From assembly GCA_045645245.1 (NCBI GenBank), contig JAZRIK010000093.1, positions 1-34,469 on the forward strand: 34,469 nucleotides of DNA. The letters are read 5' to 3'. The notes beneath the pieces were generated by a model. The model did not search any database. It was not told where the DNA came from and saw only the letters and a list, made by a program, of their open reading frames with translations. Origin of the DNA: Scatosoma sp045645245 (GTDB lineage: Bacteria; Bacillota; Clostridia; Christensenellales; Borkfalkiaceae). Below, in pieces: positions 8,230 to 16,966 of the stretch (position 1 is its first letter; each line of letters begins with the position of its first letter). Both the position numbers and the translations under genes were made by a program.

Positions 8230-8261
8230 AGAGAAAATTGACGAAAAAGGGAGAAAACAGC

Positions 8262-9362
8262 GTGAGAATTATTCACACGGGGGATATACATATCGGCTCG
8301 GCGTTCGTGGGGCTGTCGGCGGAAAAATCGGCGGTGCGCAAACGCGAGCTTATGCAAAATTTCCGCTCCGTTTGCGAGTTCGCTTTGCGCGAGCAGGTGG
8401 CGGCGGTTTTACTCGCAGGGGACTTATTCGACGAAGACACGGTACCGTCGTTTTTACAAAAAGAAGTGTTTTCCTTGATACAAAACGCCGCGCCCGTATG
8501 CTTTTTTTACGTGTCGGGCAATCACGATGGCGGGAATGATTTGTATGCGTTAAAAGCGCAGGGCGCGTTGCCGAATAATTTGCTTTTGTTTGAAAGTGAA
8601 TGCGCTTGGAAAAGCTACGATTTGGGCGATGAAATTTGTATTACGGGCGCGGACACGCGCGCGTTTTCTCGCGCGTTTGATAGAGTGCCTGTTTTACCGC
8701 GCGACAAGTTTAATATTTTGCTTTTACACGGGCAAACGGCATCGGGCGAGCGCAGAAATGTGGAAGATATTCCGCTTGGCTGTTTGAAGGATAGAAACGT
8801 CGATTATTTGGCGCTGGGGCACATTCATAAACCCACTTTGCAAGCGGAACGCTTGGATACTCGCGGGGTTTACCGCTATTGCGGTTGTTTGGAAGGCCGC
8901 GGCTACGACGAAGTGGGCGAGCGTGGATTTTTCCTTTTGGAAGTGCAAAACGGCGCGCTGATAAACGAACGGTTTTTGAGCTTTTCCGCGCGAAAAGTGG
9001 AAGAAGTGCGCGTAGATATTTCTGCTTGTAAAACGCAGCTTGACGTCGAACGGGCGGTAGAAAAAGCGATAATGCACGTGCGAAAGGAAAACTGTGTAAA
9101 GCTTATTTTATGCGGTCGGTACGCGTCGGGGTTAAGAAAGGAAATTCCTGCCTTGTCGGCGCGATTTTCCCCGCGGTTTTTTCACTTAAAAATAGAAGAT
9201 GTTTCTCGTTTGCAGGTGGATATTTCTATATACGAAAACGACAAAACGGAACGCGGAGAATTTATAAAGGAAGTAGGCAGGTATGCGATGAATGACGATT
9301 TCCGCGCGGAAGTAATCGAGCTGGGCTTGGCGGCGTTAAACGGGGAGGAGATTGAGATATGA
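8262..9362 (+). CDS. SbcD/YhaO-like DNA repair metallophosphoesterase
   Basis: A 366-residue calcineurin-like phosphoesterase of the SbcD/Mre11 type, the nuclease half of a nuclease-ATPase pair acting on DNA ends. The ordered motifs are all present: HTGDIHIGS (near the N-terminus), AGDLFDE, SGNHDGG, LLHGQT and LGHIHKP, giving the metal-binding D, H, D, N and H residues. I chose GTG 8262 rather than an in-frame TTG at 8238, because AGGGAG ends 8 nt before it and the motif VRIIHTGD then begins the protein, as in the family. The gene overlaps the next by 4 nt (ATGA). The pairing with a membrane-spanning YhaN-like ATPase suggests Bacillus YhaO rather than classical SbcD. Confidence 0.9.
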   Translation: MRIIHTGDIHIGSAFVGLSAEKSAVRKRELMQNFRSVCEFALREQVAAVLLAGDLFDEDTVPSFLQKEVFSLIQNAAPVCFFYVSGNHDGGNDLYALKAQGALPNNLLLFESECAWKSYDLGDEICITGADTRAFSRAFDRVPVLPRDKFNILLLHGQTASGERRNVEDIPLGCLKDRNVDYLALGHIHKPTLQAERLDTRGVYRYCGCLEGRGYDEVGERGFFLLEVQNGALINERFLSFSARKVEEVRVDISACKTQLDVERAVEKAIMHVRKENCVKLILCGRYASGLRKEIPALSARFSPRFFHLKIEDVSRLQVDISIYENDKTERGEFIKEVGRYAMNDDFRAEVIELGLAALNGEEIEI

Positions 9363-11590
9363 AGCTTCTTTCGTGTTATATAGCAGGGTTTGGCAAATGG
9401 CGCAAGCAGGCGTTCGATTTTAATAAAGACGTGGTGGAAATTAAGGCGGAAAACGGTTGGGGAAAAACCACGCTTTTGAACTTTTTAGAGTGTATGCTCT
9501 TTGGAATGGACGCAGGACGGGGCAAGGCGGTGGAAGATAATTTGCGCAGCAAATACCAACCGTTCGACGGCGGCGTTTACGGCGGCACGCTCACCTTTTT
9601 ACACGCTGGACAAACGTACCGTATCGAGCGCACGTTTGGCAAAACGCCTGCAATGGATACCGTTAAATTATATGATAAAAACAATATGCAAAGTTTCTCT
9701 TTCGGGGAAAGAGTGGAACGGCTGGGCGAGTTGATTTTGGGCGTGAATAAAGAAACGTACCACCGCAGCGCATATTTCCCGCAAGGCAGCGTGGCGGGCG
9801 GGGAATTACCCGATAATACCAAAGCGCGGCTTTTGCAAATTCTGACGACGGGGGATAGCGGCGGAATCGATTTGGCGATTGCGCGGCTGGACGAAGCCGA
9901 GAAAAAACTCCGCGCCAAACGCAAGCCGAGTAAAGGGAAGATAGACGAAGTGGAACAGCAGCTGATTTCTATCGTCAATGCGCGTACCGAATGCGCGCGC
10001 GTGGGGGAAGAAACGAAACGCACGCGCGAACGGTTGAACGGGTTAGAAGCGCGGCTACAATACGTGACGGACGAGCACGCGCGCCTGTCGGCTGTTTGGC
10101 AGGCAGAAGTGGAAAAAAACGAGCGCGCGGCGCAGTATGCGGTTTGGAAAGAAGTGCAGGAAAATATGCAGCGCGAGCAAGCGCAGTTAAATACGTTGCA
10201 AGCGTTTTTCGATGGGAACGACCCGCTTACTATCAATATAGACGGCTTGCAGGAACGAGTGCAAGAATACTATTGCTTACAAGCTTGGCTGGAAGAAAAT
10301 CAAGCGTTATTGACAGAGCTTTCCGAGCAAAGAAAGGAAAAGGAGTTGCTTTGTAAGCAAATACAGGCGTGCAAAGAAAAGCTGGTTTCTTTTGAGAAAA
10401 TGCTTGCCGCGGAAGGGCAAAGCAAGGGGGCAGGTACGCGTTCAAATAAAAAAGACGGCAAGAAAAAACGTAAAAAAACGAGCGATACGTTGTCCGTTGC
10501 CATTTCGCTCATCATTGCTATTTTCGGCGCGACGCAGCTGGAAAGTATTCCGCTTTTAGGCACACCGCTTGTTGTACTGGGCGGGTTGTCGATTGCGTTT
10601 ACCTTTGTAAAAATGCTGTTTATGCCGTGGGGCAAGAAAAAGCAAAAGAAAGCGACGAAATTTGCCGACGAAGAAATGAATAAGGCGTACGAAGAAGCGC
10701 AAAAAGAATGGGAAAATTTACAATTTAGCTCCGCGGAGTTTGATGAAAATATAGAAACGCGCGCGCGTGATTTGGAATTAGAAACGCAGCAAAAACAAGA
10801 AAAATCGGCAACGCTCAAAAATGCGATCGAGCAATTTTTAACCAACTTCCGCTTTCAGCAAACGTACGATTACCGTGCGGCGATCGAACTTTTACAAGAG
10901 CGGATTAAGCAATATCAAACGCACCTGCAAACGCATAACGAACATCAAACAAAATTGCAAAATTTACCGCAAGCTATACACCCGACTGCGCCTACGCGTA
11001 CGGCAGATTTGCAAAATTTGAAAACGCAGATAAACGCTTTGGAGCAAGAAAAAGTGCAACGCACAAACGAGTGCGCGCAGGCAAGAGCCGATTTGCAAAC
11101 GCAGGAAAGCAAGGCGGGACAAATGCTTGATTATAAAGCGGAAGAAACGCGGCTGTTGGCGGAAAAAGAGCGATTAGAGCACAAGCTTTTCGCCGTGCAA
11201 ACAGCGAAACGGGCTTTGGAGCAAGCGCGCGACAACTTATCGGCGCGGTATTTAGAGCCAGTGGAAAAGGGTACGCTTGCCTTGCTCGAACGCGTCGGCG
11301 CGAACAAACAAATTTGTTTTTCCGCGGACGGACAAACGCTGGTACAGGAAAACGGAATTTTCCGCGCGAGCGAATATTATAGCGCAGGGCTGCAAGACTT
11401 GTTTGGCTTTTGTATGCGGATTGCGCTTGCAAACGTATTATATGCAGGCGAAAAACCGCCGCTGATATTAGACGACCCGTTTACCAACTTCGACGACACG
11501 ACGACGGAAGCGTGTAAAAAACTCGTCAAATCGCTGGGCAAAGAATATCAAATTATTTATTGCACTTGTAAAGAAGAGCGCAGGTTATAA
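9359..11590 (+). CDS. YhaN/SbcC-like AAA ATPase with a membrane hairpin in its coiled coil
   Basis: A 743-residue SMC/Rad50-type ATPase, presumed partner of the upstream nuclease. The N-terminal Walker A is ENGWGKTTLL (residues 31-40). A Q-loop-like region lies near YFPQGS (139-144), followed by a first coiled coil (about 170-355). Basic tails flank two hydrophobic segments (about 378-393 and 399-420), a second coiled coil runs from about 435 to 640, and the ATPase C-half has signature YYSAGLQDLFGF and Walker B LILDDPF (702-708). Two membrane segments at the tip of the coiled coil, where Rad50 has its zinc hook, are a feature of the Bacillus YhaN type. It is shorter than SbcC (about 1000 residues). 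It overlaps the nuclease gene by 4 nt and is followed by a terminator. Confidence 0.88.
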   Translation: MKLLSCYIAGFGKWRKQAFDFNKDVVEIKAENGWGKTTLLNFLECMLFGMDAGRGKAVEDNLRSKYQPFDGGVYGGTLTFLHAGQTYRIERTFGKTPAMDTVKLYDKNNMQSFSFGERVERLGELILGVNKETYHRSAYFPQGSVAGGELPDNTKARLLQILTTGDSGGIDLAIARLDEAEKKLRAKRKPSKGKIDEVEQQLISIVNARTECARVGEETKRTRERLNGLEARLQYVTDEHARLSAVWQAEVEKNERAAQYAVWKEVQENMQREQAQLNTLQAFFDGNDPLTINIDGLQERVQEYYCLQAWLEENQALLTELSEQRKEKELLCKQIQACKEKLVSFEKMLAAEGQSKGAGTRSNKKDGKKKRKKTSDTLSVAISLIIAIFGATQLESIPLLGTPLVVLGGLSIAFTFVKMLFMPWGKKKQKKATKFADEEMNKAYEEAQKEWENLQFSSAEFDENIETRARDLELETQQKQEKSATLKNAIEQFLTNFRFQQTYDYRAAIELLQERIKQYQTHLQTHNEHQTKLQNLPQAIHPTAPTRTADLQNLKTQINALEQEKVQRTNECAQARADLQTQESKAGQMLDYKAEETRLLAEKERLEHKLFAVQTAKRALEQARDNLSARYLEPVEKGTLALLERVGANKQICFSADGQTLVQENGIFRASEYYSAGLQDLFGFCMRIALANVLYAGEKPPLILDDPFTNFDDTTTEACKKLVKSLGKEYQIIYCTCKEERRL

Positions 11591-11614
11591 AGCTGAAGCT
11601 TTTCGCGTATAGAT

Positions 11615-11660
11615 AAAAAACGGCAATGCGAATGAAAATTTCGTGAAAAGCCGTTTTTTT
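11615..11660 (+). terminator. Terminator of the nuclease/ATPase operon
   Basis: AAAAAACGGC (11615-11624) pairs with GCCGTTTTTT (11650-11659), with a smaller inner hairpin (GCGAA/TTCGT). The T run is part of the 3' arm. It lies 25 nt after the ATPase stop codon. Confidence 0.85.
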
Positions 11661-11673
11661 CTTTTGCAAACGC

Positions 11674-11702
11674 TTGACTTTTTGTAGCATGCTACATATA
11701 AT
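11674..11702 (+). promoter_or_regulatory. Promoter with MarR operator palindrome
   Basis: TTGACT (11674-11679), 17-nt spacer, TATAAT (11697-11702). The spacer holds a perfect 14-nt palindrome, TGTAGCATGCTACA (11683-11696), that fills the gap between the two boxes. A dimeric repressor bound there would block RNA polymerase, so the MarR protein encoded just downstream most likely represses its own operon through it (inference). Confidence 0.8.
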
Positions 11703-11730
11703 TAGAATACATCATTATAAAGGGGTAGCT

Positions 11731-12198
11731 ATGAGCGAGCATATCGGAATGTATTTTAAGAAAATCAGCGAAAAGCTGGAAAAGCGCGCGAACGAAAGCT
11801 TGCCCAAGCGAGAATTTACCTTTTCGCAGGGGAAAGTGCTTTGGTATCTGCATAAGCACGACAACGAACAAGTGACGCTAAAAGACGTGGAGCTGTTTTT
11901 AGACTGTTCTCACGCAACGGTGTCCGGCTTGGTGGCGCGGCTGGTAGAAAAAGGGCTGGTCACGCTCGAACCAAACGAGAACGACCGCAGGTCGAAGGTT
12001 TTGAAGCTTACCGAAAAGGAACTCAAAAACTTCCGCGCGATGAAAGCGCATCGAACGCAGATGGAAGAGTTGCTTTTGCAAGGGTTTAGCGACGACGAGC
12101 GCGCATTACTTAGCGAATATCTCAAACGCATTTATCAAAACGTATCCGACGGCAAGGAAGAATGCTGTCGCTACGTTAAAAGGAGGAGAAAGGAATGA
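11731..12198 (+). CDS. MarR-family transcriptional regulator
   Basis: A 155-residue winged-helix regulator. The ATG at 11731 is chosen because AAAGGGG lies upstream, and longer readings would start inside the promoter. The winged-helix core runs from about residue 30 to 105: helices around TFSQGKVLWYL, VTLKDVELFL and the recognition helix HATVSGLVARLVEKGLV, then the wing with NENDRRSKVLKLTEKE. The motif D-R-R is typical of MarR. The C-terminus carries two cysteines (EECCRYVKRRR) that might sense oxidants or metals, but this is speculative. The stop overlaps the start of the first ABC gene by 4 nt. It very likely controls the exporter pair by relief of repression when a drug or metabolite binds. 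Confidence 0.93.
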   Translation: MSEHIGMYFKKISEKLEKRANESLPKREFTFSQGKVLWYLHKHDNEQVTLKDVELFLDCSHATVSGLVARLVEKGLVTLEPNENDRRSKVLKLTEKELKNFRAMKAHRTQMEELLLQGFSDDERALLSEYLKRIYQNVSDGKEECCRYVKRRRKE

Positions 12199-13991
12199 TA
12201 TCTATCATTAAAACGCTATTAAAAAGCGTGCGGCAATATAAAAAGCCGTCTATCATCACGCCGATTTTTATGACGATTGAAGCGTTTTGCGAGTGCTTAA
12301 TGCCATTTTTTATGTCGCAAATGATTAACGAACAAGCCCTGCAAAGTGCAGGCGCGGTAGCGCATATCGTTAAAAACGGCGTTATTTTGCTCGCGCTTGC
12401 GGCGGCATCAATGACAAGCGGCGCGCTCGCGGGTAAGTTTGCGGCGCAAGCGAGCTGCGGGTTTGCCACCAACTTACGCCACGACCTTTTCTACCGCGTA
12501 CAAAAATTTTCGTTTGCGAACGTGGATAAATTTTCATCGTCGTCGCTCGTCACCCGTTTAACGACGGACGTGACCAACGTGCAGCAATCGTATCAGATGA
12601 GCTTGCGTATCGCAATTCGCGTGCCGTTGCAGTTCATTTTCGCGATTATTATGAGTTTTTCAATGAACGCGCAGCTTGCGTGGATTTTCGTAGTAATCGT
12701 ACCGTTCTTGGCAATGATTATCTTTTCTATCGTGCGCGTGGTAATGCCGTTCTTTAGAAAAATATTCAAAAAATACGACGCGCTGAATAATTCCGTACAA
12801 GAAAACGTAGGCGGGATTCGCGTAGTAAAATCGTTTGTGCGCGAAAGCCACGAAACGGAGAAATTTGAAAAAGCAGCGGGGCAGGTACGCGACGACTTTA
12901 CAAAAGCGGAAAAAATTCTCGCTTGGAACAGCCCGATTATGACGTTTTTCATCAACTTCGCGGCGGTACTTATCTCTTATCTTGGCGCAAAGACAATTAT
13001 TGAAACGGGCTCGTTCGACGCGGTAAACGAAGTGGTCGTTGGACCGTTTATCCCCAGTCAGCTTTCCGCGTTGATTACGTACGGAATACAAATTTTGTCC
13101 GCGTGTATGATGTTCTCGATGGTGTTTGCGATGATGACGATGTCGCTCGAATCGATGCGCCGCATCGGCGAAGTTTTGCAAGAAGAATCGGACATTGTCA
13201 GCCCTGAAAACGGCGTTAAGCAAGTGAAAGACGGGTCTATCCGTTTTGAAAACGTTGGCTTTAAGTATGCGAAAACCGCACACAAATACGCTCTTTCCGA
13301 CATCGATTTGGATATTAAAGCAGGCGAAACGGTGGGGATTTTAGGCGGTACGGGTTCGTCGAAAACCACGCTTATTCAACTCATTTCTCGCTTATACGAC
13401 GCAACGGAAGGGGAAATTTACGTGGGCGGCGTGAACGTGAAGGATTACGATTTAGACGTTTTAAGAAAGGAAGTTGCCGTTGTATTGCAAAAGAACGTGC
13501 TGTTCTCGGGTACGATAAAGGAAAATTTGCGCTGGGGCGACGAAAACGCAACGGACGAAGCGCTCGTGCACGCGTGTCAGCTTGCGCAGGCGGACGAATT
13601 TATCCGTTCCTTCCCCGATGGCTACGATACCTTTATCGAACAGGGCGGCACGAACGTTTCGGGCGGACAAAAGCAACGGCTTTGTATCGCGCGCGCATTG
13701 CTTCGTAAACCCAAGGTGCTGATTTTAGACGATTCCACTTCGGCGGTGGATATGAAAACGGACGCGCTGATTAGAAAAGCGTTCGCGGATGAAATTCCCG
13801 ATACAACCAAAATTATCATTGCGCAGCGCGTGGCGAGTGTGGAACACGCCGACAAAATTGTGGTGCTGGACGGCGGTAAAATTATCGCTTGCGGCAACCA
13901 CGAAGCGCTGATGAAAGACAGCGACATTTACCGTGAAATTTACGAAGCGCAAACCAAAAATAAAGAAACGGAAGGGGGGCAAGCAGAATGA
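12195..13991 (+). CDS. Heterodimeric ABC exporter subunit, degenerate-site half
   Basis: A 598-residue half-transporter: six-helix type I exporter membrane domain (about 15-325), then the nucleotide-binding domain (about 347-590). Walker A is GGTGSSKT (384-391) and the signature is VSGGQ (488-492). Two catalytic residues are altered: Walker B is LILDD, so the catalytic glutamate is aspartate (D513), and the switch histidine is glutamine (Q544 in IIAQRVASV). This is the pattern of the degenerate half of heterodimeric exporters such as TM287/288, LmrCD or BmrCD. Its partner is the next gene, overlapped by 4 nt. With the MarR gene upstream, a drug or toxic-metabolite efflux role is likely; the substrate cannot be read from sequence. 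Confidence 0.93.
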   Translation: MISIIKTLLKSVRQYKKPSIITPIFMTIEAFCECLMPFFMSQMINEQALQSAGAVAHIVKNGVILLALAAASMTSGALAGKFAAQASCGFATNLRHDLFYRVQKFSFANVDKFSSSSLVTRLTTDVTNVQQSYQMSLRIAIRVPLQFIFAIIMSFSMNAQLAWIFVVIVPFLAMIIFSIVRVVMPFFRKIFKKYDALNNSVQENVGGIRVVKSFVRESHETEKFEKAAGQVRDDFTKAEKILAWNSPIMTFFINFAAVLISYLGAKTIIETGSFDAVNEVVVGPFIPSQLSALITYGIQILSACMMFSMVFAMMTMSLESMRRIGEVLQEESDIVSPENGVKQVKDGSIRFENVGFKYAKTAHKYALSDIDLDIKAGETVGILGGTGSSKTTLIQLISRLYDATEGEIYVGGVNVKDYDLDVLRKEVAVVLQKNVLFSGTIKENLRWGDENATDEALVHACQLAQADEFIRSFPDGYDTFIEQGGTNVSGGQKQRLCIARALLRKPKVLILDDSTSAVDMKTDALIRKAFADEIPDTTKIIIAQRVASVEHADKIVVLDGGKIIACGNHEALMKDSDIYREIYEAQTKNKETEGGQAE

Positions 13992-15976
13992 GCGAACAAG
14001 TAGCGCAAAAACAAGAAGAACGCGCACGCCCCATCCGTCCTATGCGCGGCGGCAGGGGAATGCCTATGCCCAAGGGCGCAATTAAAAAAGGCACCTTCCC
14101 CCGACTTTTGAAAATGCTGGTTAAAAACTTCAAATGGCGGCTGATTATCGCACTCATTTGTATCGTAATCACTTCGTCGGGGAACTTGGTTTCGTCCATT
14201 TTCTTAAAGACGCTCATCGACGAAGTTATCCCCCAAGGCGTGCAAAACGGCTACGATACCGTAGCGCAAAAACTGGCTACAATGATAGCAAGTATGGCAG
14301 GCATGTACGCGATCATCGTCATTTCTTCGTTTGCGTATAACCGAATTATGGCAACCGTCACGCAGGGTATGCTCTATCGTTTGCGCGCGGAAATGTTTGC
14401 TAAAATGCAAACGCTGCCTATTAAATATTTCGACACGCACGCGCACGGCGAAATTATGAGTACGTACACCAACGACACCGACGCAACCAGACAGCTCATC
14501 GGGCAATCGATTCCTTCGTTGATCACCAACTCGTTTACGTTATTGTTCTCGGTGGGATTGATGTTTTGGTATAGTGTTTGGCTGTCGCTCGTAATGGCGC
14601 TTGGCACGTTTGCAATGACGTTCATCATCAAGAAAATCGGCGGCGGCAGCGCGAAATATATGGTTGCCCGTCAACGCTCGCTCGCGAAAGCGGAAGGGTA
14701 CGTCGAAGAAATGATGAAAGGTCAAAAGGTCGTTAAAGTATTCACGTACGAAGAAAAAGCCAAAAAAGAATTTGACGTGTTGAACGAACAACTCAATAGC
14801 GATAGCGTCAAAGCGAACACGTACGGCAACATTTTAGGACCGATTTTAGGGAATATCGGCAACTTCAACTACGTTATTTTAACGATTATCGGCGGTATAA
14901 TGCTGACTGCGGCTGTGCCGAACGTGGGCATAGAAAGTATTTTTGTCGGAATTCAAACGTTAACCGTGGGCGTTTTGGTTGCGTTTTTGGGTATGTCGAG
15001 AAGCTTTACAATGTGCATCAACCAAATGTCCCAGCAAGTATCTATGATTGCTATGGGCTTGGCAGGCGCAAGCCGCGTATTTACTCTGATGGACGAAGAA
15101 TCGGAAAAAGACGAAGGGTACGTGACGCTTGTGAATGCGAAAACGGACGAAAACGGCAATTTGACGGAAACGCAAGAGCATACGGGCGTGTGGGCGTGGA
15201 AGCATTATCATAAAGAAGATAATACGACCACTTATACCGAGCTCAAAGGCGATATCGTGATGGATATGGTGGACTTTGGCTATACGCCCGAAAAACAAGT
15301 ACTCACCGACGTATCGCTGTACGCAAAACCCGGTCAAAAAATCGCATTTGTCGGCGCAACGGGCGCGGGGAAAACGACGATTACTAACCTTATCAACCGT
15401 TTCTACGACATCGCGGACGGAAAAATTAGATACGACGGTATCAACATCAATAAAATTCGTAAAAGCGATCTCCGCCGTTCACTCGGCATTGTTTTACAGG
15501 ATACGAATTTGTTTACGGGTACGGTTATGGAGAATATCCGCTACGGCAGATTAGACGCGACGGACGAAGAGTGCATTGCCGCGGCGAAGCTTGCCAACGC
15601 AGACGATTTTATCTGTCGTTTGCCAGACGGTTATGATACGATGCTGACCAACAACGGCGCAAATCTGTCGCAAGGTCAACGCCAACTTTTATCCATTGCG
15701 CGCGCGGCGGTAGCCGATCCCCCCGTAATGATTTTGGACGAAGCAACTTCGTCTATCGATACGCGGACGGAAGCGCTCGTACAAGACGGCTTGGATAAAT
15801 TGATGCACGGCAGAACGGTATTCGTAATCGCGCATAGATTATCGACGGTGCGCAATTCCAACGCGATTATGGTGCTTGACCACGGCAAAATTATCGAGCG
15901 CGGTACGCACGAACAGCTCATCGAGCAAAAGGGGACGTATTATCAGCTCTACACCGGCGCATTTGAGCTGGAATAA
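13988..15976 (+). CDS. Heterodimeric ABC exporter subunit, catalytic half
   Basis: A 662-residue half-transporter that pairs with the previous gene. It has an arginine/proline-rich cytosolic N-tail of about 35 residues, a six-helix membrane domain (about 45-370), a charged linker of about 55 residues with an unusual DNT-rich stretch, and the nucleotide-binding domain. That domain has Walker A GATGAGKTT, signature LSQGQ, canonical Walker B MILDEAT and switch histidine IAHRLSTV. LSQGQ in place of LSGGQ is also seen in the catalytic subunit of TM287/288-type exporters. Together the pair would have one full and one impaired ATP site. It ends 2 nt before structured repeat copy R1. Confidence 0.93.
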   Translation: MSEQVAQKQEERARPIRPMRGGRGMPMPKGAIKKGTFPRLLKMLVKNFKWRLIIALICIVITSSGNLVSSIFLKTLIDEVIPQGVQNGYDTVAQKLATMIASMAGMYAIIVISSFAYNRIMATVTQGMLYRLRAEMFAKMQTLPIKYFDTHAHGEIMSTYTNDTDATRQLIGQSIPSLITNSFTLLFSVGLMFWYSVWLSLVMALGTFAMTFIIKKIGGGSAKYMVARQRSLAKAEGYVEEMMKGQKVVKVFTYEEKAKKEFDVLNEQLNSDSVKANTYGNILGPILGNIGNFNYVILTIIGGIMLTAAVPNVGIESIFVGIQTLTVGVLVAFLGMSRSFTMCINQMSQQVSMIAMGLAGASRVFTLMDEESEKDEGYVTLVNAKTDENGNLTETQEHTGVWAWKHYHKEDNTTTYTELKGDIVMDMVDFGYTPEKQVLTDVSLYAKPGQKIAFVGATGAGKTTITNLINRFYDIADGKIRYDGININKIRKSDLRRSLGIVLQDTNLFTGTVMENIRYGRLDATDEECIAAAKLANADDFICRLPDGYDTMLTNNGANLSQGQRQLLSIARAAVADPPVMILDEATSSIDTRTEALVQDGLDKLMHGRTVFVIAHRLSTVRNSNAIMVLDHGKIIERGTHEQLIEQKGTYYQLYTGAFELE

Positions 15977-15978
15977 GT

Positions 15979-16115
15979 TGGTTTATTCAGGGTAAACGCG
16001 TATATACTTCGCAATATTGCGTTGTTGCTCCGCGCGGTTTGGTCACGTACCCCAAGTACGCTCCCTGCGCCGTGCTCACAACGCCTTATCTTGCTCGTAT
16101 CTCCGCGTTTTAACG
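15979..16115 (+). repeat. Structured intergenic repeat, copy R1
   Basis: The first of three related elements. It begins GGTTTATTCAGG right after the ABC gene stop and ends CTCCGCGTTTTAACG. Nested pairings: AAACGCG (15994-16000) with CGCGTTT (16104-16110); GCGTTGT (16019-16025) with ACAACGC (16078-16084); GCGCGG (16032-16037) with CCGTGC (16070-16075, one G-U); CGTAC (16046-16050) with GTACG (16056-16060). The same helices form in R2 and R3 from different bases, so the fold rather than the sequence is kept. It could be a small non-autonomous element or a structured RNA at the 3' end of the transcript. Confidence 0.8.
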
Positions 16116-16128
16116 GAAACGAGCGGGG

Positions 16129-16143
16129 CAGGTATGTGATGAA
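16129..16143. repeat. Short intergenic repeat, copy B
   Basis: CAGGTATGTGATGAA, one mismatch from the core of copy A. It lies 13 nt beyond structured repeat R1. With its flanks it matches the copy inside the sbcD-like gene (9275-9297) better than the other copies. Confidence 0.45.
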
Positions 16144-16146
16144 TAA

Positions 16147-16187
16147 CAAAGCAGGCGTTTATGCTCACCGCATAAACGCCTGCTTTG
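16147..16187 (-). terminator. Terminator of the amino acid transport operon
   Basis: A perfect 18-bp stem (16147-16164 with 16170-16187, core GCAGGCGTTTATGC) and a 5-nt loop, 8 nt after the stop codon of the PHP gene on the minus strand. The T tract is weak, but the stem is very strong. It also faces the exporter operon, so it may end both. Confidence 0.75.
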
Positions 16188-16195
16188 TATAACAA

Positions 16196-16951
16196 TTATA
16201 ACAATTTCTCAATGAGATTTAATCCAAATTTTTTCACCATTTCCTGCGCGATTTTTTCGCTTTCCGTATCGTTTACTACCCACGGCTCGTGCGCGTCCGC
16301 GCCAAAGATGATTTGGTTGCCCACTTCGCCTGCGATACGGAAAAACGTATCGTTTGGATATTGTCTATGCCCGCGGATTCCTAAAAAGTTCAGCTCCAAC
16401 GGCACGCCAAACCGTTTTGCGCCTTCGCAAAGACGGCGGTATTCTCTTTCGGTAGCCGCTTCCGAGCATTTACAGCCGGGCATATCGGGGTGCGCCAAAT
16501 ACAAGAAATCGCCCGTGGCAAGACCTGCAAGCGCTTGCGTGACGTACGCCGTTAAACCAACGTCTTGGTTGATTTGCGTAGCGGGCAAGCGAGAGTATTC
16601 ATTTCCGATAAAATGCTGACCAAGCAGCAAATAATCGGGCTTTACCTGCGACAAAAACGCCATTTCTTCCTTGTGATAATCGGGGTAATATTCCAGTTCA
16701 AACCCGCACAAAATACGAATGTCTTTTGCGTATTCTTTTGCAAGTGCGCGCACCGTATCTGCATAATCGAACAGTAAATCGGTTGCTATTCTGTGCTTGG
16801 ACGGATAGTTATTATCAGGGAAAAGATAGGGGGCGTGGTCGGAAAAGCCGAGTGTTTTCAAGCCGCCTTTGATGGCGTTTTCGATATACTCGTGTTCTTC
16901 GCCCTGCGCGTGGCCGCAGCGCGTTGTGTGCGTATGATAATTATGCAGCAT
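16196..16951 (-). CDS. PHP-domain histidinol-phosphatase-like hydrolase
   Basis: A 251-residue PHP-family metallohydrolase, closest in type to HisJ/HisK-like histidinol-phosphate phosphatase. The N-terminal metal motif is HNYHTHT (H6, H8), followed by GFSDHAPY (D38, H39); the segment GFELEYYPDY supplies a metal-binding glutamate, and later histidines occur in LLGQHFIGN, YLAHPDM and GADAHEPW. These complete the usual trinuclear metal site. No other his gene is present: instead it closes the polar amino acid transporter operon, 15 nt after the ATPase gene. It may serve histidine recovery or act on another phosphate ester. Family is firm, substrate is inferred. Confidence 0.88.
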   Translation of the reverse strand: MLHNYHTHTTRCGHAQGEEHEYIENAIKGGLKTLGFSDHAPYLFPDNNYPSKHRIATDLLFDYADTVRALAKEYAKDIRILCGFELEYYPDYHKEEMAFLSQVKPDYLLLGQHFIGNEYSRLPATQINQDVGLTAYVTQALAGLATGDFLYLAHPDMPGCKCSEAATEREYRRLCEGAKRFGVPLELNFLGIRGHRQYPNDTFFRIAGEVGNQIIFGADAHEPWVVNDTESEKIAQEMVKKFGLNLIEKLL

Positions 16952-16966
16952 TTGCCAAAAAGCTCC

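Noticed and set aside
12195..15976. The ABC exporter as the SCIFF peptide exporter
   Set aside because: It lies 6 kb away in a separate MarR-controlled operon, and neither half has the N-terminal peptidase domain of bacteriocin exporters.
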